A stretch of DNA of 5,183 nucleotides from Campylobacteraceae bacterium (lineage in GTDB: Bacteria > Campylobacterota > Campylobacteria > Campylobacterales > Sulfurovaceae). This document shows, one piece after another, positions 1-4,134 of this stretch (position 1 is the stretch's first letter; each line of letters starts with the position of its first letter). The notes under the pieces are model-generated. The model ran no database searches. It was not told the DNA's origin and saw only the letters and a list, made by a program, of their open reading frames with translations. The translations under genes were made by a program, and so were the position numbers. Where the stretch lies: positions 1 through 5,183 of the forward strand of contig JALVPA010000098.1 in assembly GCA_027026055.1 (NCBI GenBank). Direction: 5' to 3'.

Positions 1-72
1 GGGGCGATCAAAAAACTTCGCGAATATCGTGCCGCACATCCGTTGGCGAAAAGCGAAGAGAAGAGTGAGTAA
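1..72 (+). CDS. C-terminal end of an unidentified protein (partial)
   Basis: Frame 1 is open from the window edge to a TAA at 70-72 and gives 23 residues, GAIKKLREYRAAHPLAKSEE followed by KSE. The composition (Lys/Arg/Glu-rich, helix-like) resembles a genuine charged C-terminal tail. It is convergent with tilS, with only 23 bp between the two stop codons. Too little is visible to name a family. The other frames are also partly open here, so the choice of frame rests on composition and on the stop falling just before tilS ends. The last codons (AAG AGT GAG TAA) overlap a sequence resembling the heptad repeat found in murD, so the tail itself may be repeat-derived. Confidence 0.45.
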   Translation, partial: GAIKKLREYRAAHPLAKSEEKSE

Positions 73-95
73 CGAGAAGCCGAAGGAGACGGCGC

Positions 96-1115
96 TTAGT
101 TGTCTCTATCGCGCTTTGTCTCCAATGCCTCGCGTAACGATTCGGGCATAATCTTCGCGTGATAGAGGTAGGGTCTGATTTTGGGCGGGATGTGCGCTCT
201 TCTGCACGCTTCTTTAAATCGCTTCGGCATCACGGTGTGTAGATAGGGGGCGATATAAAGCAGTCCTTCTTCGAAAGCCACCGCCCACTTTCTACCTACG
301 ACAAGATCGTTTTTTTCGGCGATTTCCGCTCTTTGAGCGGCGGAGAGGAGGTAACCGAGTCCTTTGAGGGTCGTATCGGCGGCTTTGCTTTTGGCAAGAG
401 GGGTGCGAAGTGCGACGATTCGTAGCGATTTGATCGAAACAAGCATTTCGTAATCCTTTTGCAAGCGTCGTTTGTCCGCTTGAAGATAATCGAAACTGCG
501 CCGGATGCCGTCGGCGTATTGTGCGATCAGCGGATCGGAAAAGGCGTTTCTAAAACGATTGCGTTCGTAGTGTTGTTCCGCATTGCTTCTATCGACGAAG
601 TAGGGATAATCGTGCGCACGGAGATAATCGAGCAGTTGCGCTTTGGTATAGCTAAGTAGCGGACGCACGAGGGTGTAGCCCTCCTTGGGGGTTACGGAGT
701 CCATGCCGACCATCTCTTCGACTCCCGCACCTTTGCACAGACGCATCAACAGCCACTCCAGTCGATCGTTGAGTTGGTGGGCGGTGAGGAGGTTGTCGTA
801 ATCGTATTCTCGGATAAGGGTTTCGAAAAAATCGTATCGAAATGTGCGTGCTTGCGCTTCGAAGTTGGAAACAAATCGCGGCGCTTCGATCGTATGACAG
901 CGTAGACCGTAACGCTTCGCTAACGCTTTGGCGTGCGCCACCTCCTCTTTACTCTCTTTTCTAATACCGTAATCGACGATGGCGATATCGAAGGGGATAC
1001 GGTTTTCGATCATCAAAAAAAAGAGCGCGGAGGAGTCGATGCCTGCGGAGAAAGCAAGCAAGTTCTTTTTGTCAACGAGTATTGAAGAGTATGGAATGAG
1101 GAGCCGATGCGGCAT
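96..1115 (-). CDS. tilS: tRNA(Ile)-lysidine synthase TilS
   Basis: TilS is a cytoplasmic N-type ATP pyrophosphatase that joins lysine to C34 of the CAU-anticodon tRNA-Ile, making lysidine so that the tRNA reads AUA and is charged with isoleucine. Visible motifs: PP-loop SAGIDSS (residues 23-29), IVDYGIR (46-52), FEAQARTFRY (85-94), TAHQLND (111-117), RPLL (151-154), and DRSN with RNRFRN (175-190), all in family order. At 339 residues it is clearly shorter than the E. coli enzyme (a little over 430), as usual in Campylobacterota, so the C-terminal region is reduced. The ATG at 1115 is chosen because it lies 3 nt after the rimO stop, has GAGG (1127-1124) 8 nt upstream, and puts the PP-loop at the usual distance from the N terminus. 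Translation is probably coupled to rimO. The second residue of the PP-loop is Ala where SGGxDS is typical. A T8 run (1022-1015) lies at residues 31-34. Confidence 0.93.
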   Translation of the reverse strand: MPHRLLIPYSSILVDKKNLLAFSAGIDSSALFFLMIENRIPFDIAIVDYGIRKESKEEVAHAKALAKRYGLRCHTIEAPRFVSNFEAQARTFRYDFFETLIREYDYDNLLTAHQLNDRLEWLLMRLCKGAGVEEMVGMDSVTPKEGYTLVRPLLSYTKAQLLDYLRAHDYPYFVDRSNAEQHYERNRFRNAFSDPLIAQYADGIRRSFDYLQADKRRLQKDYEMLVSIKSLRIVALRTPLAKSKAADTTLKGLGYLLSAAQRAEIAEKNDLVVGRKWAVAFEEGLLYIAPYLHTVMPKRFKEACRRAHIPPKIRPYLYHAKIMPESLREALETKRDRDN

Positions 1116-1118
1116 CGC

Positions 1119-2432
1119 TCATGCCTCGCAAATCAGTGTCGCCAGCAGTTTGTCTCCCGCACGTTCCGTGATGCGGGCGCGATAGGTTTTGCCGACGGAA
1201 ACGTTCAAGTCGGCGGTATCGTTGACAAGTACTTCGCCGTCTATTTCGGGCGCCCAAGCAAGCGGACGTGCGGAGAGGAGGTAGGCGTGTTCGTCGCTCT
1301 CTCCGTCGATAACGAGTGTCGTTTCGTTGCCGATCATTCGATCGAGGGAGCGTTTCGTCGCCTCTTCGGCGATCTTTCCCAATCGCTCTGCGCGCTCGGC
1401 AATCGTCTCTTCGGGAAGTTGGGGCATGGCGTAGGCGGCGGTAGTCTCTTCATTGGAGTAGGCAAAGACATTGAAACGATCGAATCCGAAGTGTGCCATA
1501 AAATCGCATAAACGGTCGAATGCGGTTTCGTCTTCTCCCGGATGTCCCGCAATGACGGAGGTACGCAAAAATGCCCCGGGTTTACTTCGCATATGCTCCA
1601 GCAGTGCGACGGTGCGCTCTTCTCCGAATCCGCGTTTCATGATTTTGAGAATACGGTCGTCGATGTGTTGTATCGGCATATCGTAGTAGGTTTGAAATAC
1701 GGGCGAATCGGCGATGGCGTCGATAAGCTCGAAAGAGGTGGTGGAAGGGTAGAGATAGAGAATGCGCGCACTGCGCACACCTTCGATCTTCTCTACGGCG
1801 CGAATAAGCGCGACAAGTCCCTCTTGCATCCCCAGGTCGCGTCCGTAGCTGGAGCTGTCTTGCGAGATAAAGCTAAAGTCGTAATAGCCCGCTTCGGCAA
1901 GGCGCGAAACCTCTTTGACAATCGATTCGAGCGTACGAGAGTGAAGCTTTCCCTTGAAGCTCGGAATGGCGCAAAAACTACACTGTTGGTTGCACCCCTC
2001 GGCGATTTTGATATAAGCATGGTAGTTCGACCCCGTCACCAGACGCGGCGAATATTCGTTGACCAGATAAACCTCCGGACTGAACGTGCTTTGGCGCGAA
2101 GCGATAAGCGCGTCGATACGTTCGTAATCACCCACCCCCGTAAAGATATCGACTTCGGGAAGTTCCGCGGCGAGCTCTTCGCGGTAGCGTTCGCTCAGAC
2201 AGCCGCTGACGACCAAAATCGAATCTTTCTTTCTTATCTCGTGGATACGCAAAATGGTTTGGATACTCTCTTCTTTGGCGGCGTCGATGAAGCCGCAGGT
2301 ATTGACGATGATCACGTCGGCTTGCGCGGGATCGTCGATAATGCTATAATCGCGCAATCTGCCGAGCATCACTTCGCTGTCGACGAGATTTTTGGTGCAT
2401 CCGAGGCTGATGAGGTGAAGTCTTTTTTGCAT
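1119..2432 (-). CDS. rimO: Ribosomal protein S12 methylthiotransferase RimO
   Basis: RimO is a radical-SAM methylthiotransferase that modifies the conserved aspartate of ribosomal protein S12 (Asp88/89 in E. coli numbering). The 437 residues show the full architecture. The N-terminal UPF0004 domain has the three cluster cysteines Cys12 (LGCTKN), Cys46 (NTCGFI) and Cys78 (SGCLS). The radical-SAM core has CNQQCSFC (147-154), YLYPS (226-230), DMPIQHI (251-257), GHPGE (296-300) and FAYSNEET (323-330). A C-terminal TRAM domain covers about 366-437. LGCTKNLVDSEVM and the MPIQH stretch favour RimO over MiaB. The start at 2432 gives the standard N terminus MQKRLHLISLGC; the ribosome-binding site is weak (CGGAA about 5 nt upstream). 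It is followed by tilS after 3 nt, a two-gene translation-quality operon in an order I also remember from Campylobacter jejuni. No missing catalytic residue or frameshift was seen. Confidence 0.96.
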   Translation of the reverse strand: MQKRLHLISLGCTKNLVDSEVMLGRLRDYSIIDDPAQADVIIVNTCGFIDAAKEESIQTILRIHEIRKKDSILVVSGCLSERYREELAAELPEVDIFTGVGDYERIDALIASRQSTFSPEVYLVNEYSPRLVTGSNYHAYIKIAEGCNQQCSFCAIPSFKGKLHSRTLESIVKEVSRLAEAGYYDFSFISQDSSSYGRDLGMQEGLVALIRAVEKIEGVRSARILYLYPSTTSFELIDAIADSPVFQTYYDMPIQHIDDRILKIMKRGFGEERTVALLEHMRSKPGAFLRTSVIAGHPGEDETAFDRLCDFMAHFGFDRFNVFAYSNEETTAAYAMPQLPEETIAERAERLGKIAEEATKRSLDRMIGNETTLVIDGESDEHAYLLSARPLAWAPEIDGEVLVNDTADLNVSVGKTYRARITERAGDKLLATLICEA

Positions 2433-2472
2433 AGGTTTCCGTTCATATGTGATTGATGGTGATTTATACGGA

Positions 2473-2501
2473 AGTATAGCATAGATACGATTGAGGATAA
2501 A
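2473..2501 (-). promoter_or_regulatory. Probable rimO-tilS promoter (extended -10)
   Basis: On the minus strand TG-C-TATACT (2481-2473) is a near-consensus extended -10: TATACT differs from TATAAT at one base and TGn precedes it. A weak -35-like TTTATC (2501-2496) lies 17 bp upstream. Transcription would start near 2466, giving a leader of about 33 nt before the rimO ATG. The -35 is poor, which is common for Campylobacterota sigma-70 promoters. This would separate rimO-tilS from the barrel gene upstream. Confidence 0.5.
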
Positions 2502-2518
2502 TGCGAGAAAACGGAAGT

Positions 2519-2544
2519 TTCCGCCTCATATGTACGAGACGGAA
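2519..2544 (-). terminator. Stem-loop after the barrel gene, probable weak terminator
   Basis: Twenty nt after the barrel gene's TAA, the minus strand reads TTCCGTCTC, an 8-nt loop, then GAGGCGGAA: a 9-bp stem with one G-U pair. It is followed not by an immediate U tract but by ACTTCCG and then TTTT (2511-2508). The 3' arm can instead pair locally (CGGA-AACT-TCCG) right before the TTTT, so two alternative hairpins exist. The position between the barrel stop and the rimO promoter supports termination; the short, distant T run makes efficiency doubtful. Confidence 0.5.
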
Positions 2545-2563
2545 TCGGAAAGTGCGATACGAA

Positions 2564-3850
2564 TTACTTCGTACCGAATTTATAGTCAAGCATGACCCAG
2601 AATTTGGTCGTATCGACTTTGTAGTCGTCGGCGCTGTACCAAGCGGCTTTGATAAGACCGCTCAGCCCTTTGACACCGGGGATTTTGTTTTTATAGAGTA
2701 CGTCGATCTCCGTACCGTAATCGGTATCGCCGCGATCGCTTGAGTAGTCGTGGTAGATCACTTTCGCGACACCGAAGCCTTTCGCTTTGTATCCGAGCAT
2801 GACGTTGACATCGACTAAACCGTCTTCCGGCGTCCCCAAGAACATATCCGCCCAACCGTTATGTGCATGGAGTGTCGCCAACGGTGTCGAGAAGGGGGCG
2901 TTGCCGTCGTCTCCCGCACCAAGCACTTCATATTGCGCACCGGCAAGGATGCCGCTCATATTGAGTGTCGCTTGGATATTGTAATAATCCGCATCCGCCG
3001 TAGCGTTCGAGGTATAATCGTCGAAAGAAGGATCGGTTTGTACGGCGTACTCGAGGCGATAGGAGAGTGTAGTGTTCTCGGCTACACCGACTTTACCCGT
3101 CGCGGCGATTCCCCACGTATCGTGGATATCTTCCAAAAGATAGCCGTACCCCGTTACCGTCAGCGCCGGCATGAATTTGTAAGAAGCGTGCAAGAGAACG
3201 GAACCCGTATCGAAATACGCCCCGTCGTCGGACCAAGGTAGCATTTTGACGGAGTCTTCGTCGAAGATTCTGTTAACGCCCCATACGTAGGCTGCCAAAA
3301 GATTGAGGTTCTCTACGGAGTTGTTGATGACGGCGATGGCATCGTAGGTTTGCGGCATTTGACGCCAGTTGACCGTACCGATGAAACGTTGGTTGTCGAG
3401 GTTGACCCCTTGGCGTCCGGCGCGGATTAGCGTCTTACCGAAGGCATAGTCGACATATGCTTGCGTGACGCGCGTTTGATCGGGATCGGCGACCACCTGA
3501 TAAAGCGACTTGTTAACGATATCGTCGTTGGAAAGACTCCAGTAGTCTCCGTCACCTACGACATTGGTCGCTTCCAAATAGGCGGAAAGTCCTTCCACTT
3601 GCAAGAAATCCGCACCGATACCCAACGTCAATCTGTTGGTAAAGGCGTTGGCGTCGTCTTTACCGTTATCGCTCGCTTCGACATATTCGTAGCGAGGTCT
3701 GATTTCGCCTTTTGCGTAGATATTGTCAAAAATCAAGAACTGTGCCGGTGCGGCCTGCGTCTCTTGAACCGCGGGCTGTACCGGAGCGATGTCTCCACCT
3801 GCCAAAAGCATCCCGGAAGCTACGACCGAAAGCATCAAACTTTTTTTCAT
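2564..3850 (-). CDS. Outer-membrane beta-barrel channel, alginate-export family
   Basis: Predicted outer-membrane diffusion channel. Residues 1-19 look like a signal peptide (MKK, hydrophobic stretch, LLAGG, then D20) with no lipobox Cys. A GGDIAPV-type linker rich in Pro, Gln and Ala follows to about residue 38, then alternating beta-strand sequence to the end. Family signatures I recognise from the alginate-export (AlgE-like, PF13372) group are RLTLGIGADF (73-82), GRQGVNLDNQRF with a following WRQ (145-163), QTYDA (167-171), GVNRIF (191-196), and TPLATLHAHNGWADMFLGTP (322-341). The 428-residue length fits an 18-strand-type barrel. Family membership is well supported, but the substrate is not: in chemolithotrophs such proteins are annotated by homology only, and no alginate genes are nearby. 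The start at 3850 has an excellent AAGGAG (3863-3858) 7 nt upstream. It is monocistronic by context, with its own strong promoter and a downstream hairpin. The protein ends YKFGTK, so the usual terminal aromatic residue is three residues in. Confidence 0.85.
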   Translation of the reverse strand: MKKSLMLSVVASGMLLAGGDIAPVQPAVQETQAAPAQFLIFDNIYAKGEIRPRYEYVEASDNGKDDANAFTNRLTLGIGADFLQVEGLSAYLEATNVVGDGDYWSLSNDDIVNKSLYQVVADPDQTRVTQAYVDYAFGKTLIRAGRQGVNLDNQRFIGTVNWRQMPQTYDAIAVINNSVENLNLLAAYVWGVNRIFDEDSVKMLPWSDDGAYFDTGSVLLHASYKFMPALTVTGYGYLLEDIHDTWGIAATGKVGVAENTTLSYRLEYAVQTDPSFDDYTSNATADADYYNIQATLNMSGILAGAQYEVLGAGDDGNAPFSTPLATLHAHNGWADMFLGTPEDGLVDVNVMLGYKAKGFGVAKVIYHDYSSDRGDTDYGTEIDVLYKNKIPGVKGLSGLIKAAWYSADDYKVDTTKFWVMLDYKFGTK

Positions 3851-3857
3851 TTTCGTT

Positions 3858-3863
3858 CTCCTT
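3858..3863 (-). promoter_or_regulatory. Strong ribosome-binding site of the barrel gene
   Basis: AAGGAG on the minus strand, 7 nt before the ATG at 3850. It is the best Shine-Dalgarno in the window, consistent with an abundant outer-membrane protein and fixing the start codon. Confidence 0.85.
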
Positions 3864-3869
3864 ATGAAT

Positions 3870-3884
3870 ATGATAAAAAATCAT
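3870..3884. promoter_or_regulatory. AT-rich palindrome over -10 and start site, possible operator
   Basis: ATGAT, 5 nt, ATCAT form an inverted repeat covering most of the -10 and the predicted start of the barrel promoter. An overlapping outer pair, TTATGA (3862-3867) and TCATAA (3881-3886), gives a second symmetry. The position suits a repressor site, but AT-rich sequence yields such symmetry by chance fairly easily, and it does not match the Fur box well. Confidence 0.3.
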
Positions 3885-3909
3885 AACAGAAATCGTTAGT
3901 CGATGTCAA
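3880..3909 (-). promoter_or_regulatory. Sigma-70 promoter of the barrel gene
   Basis: The minus strand carries a perfect -35 TTGACA (3909-3904), an 18-bp spacer, and TATGAT (3885-3880), one mismatch from TATAAT, with an extended TGT (3888-3886) just before it. The predicted start is near 3873, giving a leader of about 22 nt that contains the AAGGAG. Having -35, extended -10 and strong ribosome-binding site together predicts high expression. Confidence 0.75.
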
Positions 3910-3926
3910 TAAAAAATAAACAATCC

Positions 3927-3943
3927 GTTAATAAAATGTTAAT
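3927..3943. promoter_or_regulatory. GTTAAT direct repeat, 11-bp period, possible response-regulator site
   Basis: GTTAAT occurs at 3927-3932 and 3938-3943, start to start 11 bp, about one helical turn, centred near -62 from the predicted start. OmpR/PhoB-family regulators bind tandem half-sites on one DNA face with this period. The regulator cannot be named from the sequence. Confidence 0.3.
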
Positions 3944-3947
3944 ATTC

Positions 3948-3961
3948 TTGATGCGAATCAA
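3948..3961. promoter_or_regulatory. Perfect FNR/CRP-type box TTGAT-N4-ATCAA
   Basis: On the minus strand the site reads TTGATTCGCATCAA, the textbook FNR-family consensus with all ten specified positions matching. Its centre is about 81.5 bp upstream of the predicted start at 3873, close to one of the helical-phase positions used by upstream-binding CRP/FNR activators. On the plus strand it is followed by T6 (3962-3967), so a terminator reading is possible, but the 5-bp stem is weak and no plus-strand gene precedes it. Confidence 0.45.
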
Positions 3962-4010
3962 TTTTTTCTTACTGTATATTCTATGAAGAGGATATTTGAA
4001 GTAAAATAAA

Positions 4011-4086
<76 letters not shown>

Positions 4087-4095
4087 GTGTTGTGG

Positions 4096-4119
4096 AAACG
4101 GATGAAATTATAACCGTTT
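4096..4119. repeat. Inverted repeat AAACGG-N12-CCGTTT around the tRNA promoter
   Basis: A perfect 6-bp inverted repeat with a 12-nt loop that contains the TATAAT. As RNA from murD it could form a hairpin, but on the minus strand it is followed by CCACAAC, not U residues, so it is a poor intrinsic terminator. As DNA it brackets the tRNA -10 symmetrically. Confidence 0.4.
4107..4112 (-). promoter_or_regulatory. -10 element of the tRNA-Phe promoter
   Basis: A perfect TATAAT on the minus strand; a start near 4100 would leave a precursor leader of about 14 nt before the mature tRNA 5' end. No good -35 is found 17 bp upstream (AGTATT), which is usual for Campylobacterota promoters. The tRNA may also be transcribed from murD. 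Confidence 0.5.
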
Positions 4120-4134
4120 ATTCTTAAACAATAC

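Noticed and set aside
85..123. GGAGAC ... GTCTCC inverted repeat as a bidirectional terminator between the convergent genes
   Set aside because: The 6-bp arms are 27 nt apart, one arm lies inside tilS coding sequence and no T tract follows on either strand.
1015..1022. T8 tract in tilS as a phase-variation switch
   Set aside because: It encodes an ordinary Leu-Phe-Phe-Leu helix in a housekeeping gene, and an A/T run of 8 is common in this phylum; there is no sign of selection for switching.
1542..2456. Long plus-strand open frame (304 codons) antisense to rimO
   Set aside because: It is fully overlapped by rimO, which has all family motifs; the predicted protein has no recognisable domain and no ribosome-binding site was seen. 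It is a shadow of rimO codon usage.
3461..3886. Plus-strand open frame (141 codons) antisense to the start of the barrel gene
   Set aside because: It overlaps the signal peptide region and crosses the promoter of a well-supported gene; no motif and no plausible promoter.
3948..3967. Plus-strand terminator made of the TTGAT/ATCAA stem and T6
   Set aside because: The stem is only 5 bp and AT-rich, and no plus-strand gene ends nearby. The regulatory-site reading fits better, although a role in stopping antisense transcription cannot be excluded.
3970..4010. Intrinsic terminator after tRNA-Phe
   Set aside because: Only T-rich sequence and an imperfect ATATC/GAATAT pairing were seen; no stable GC-containing stem.
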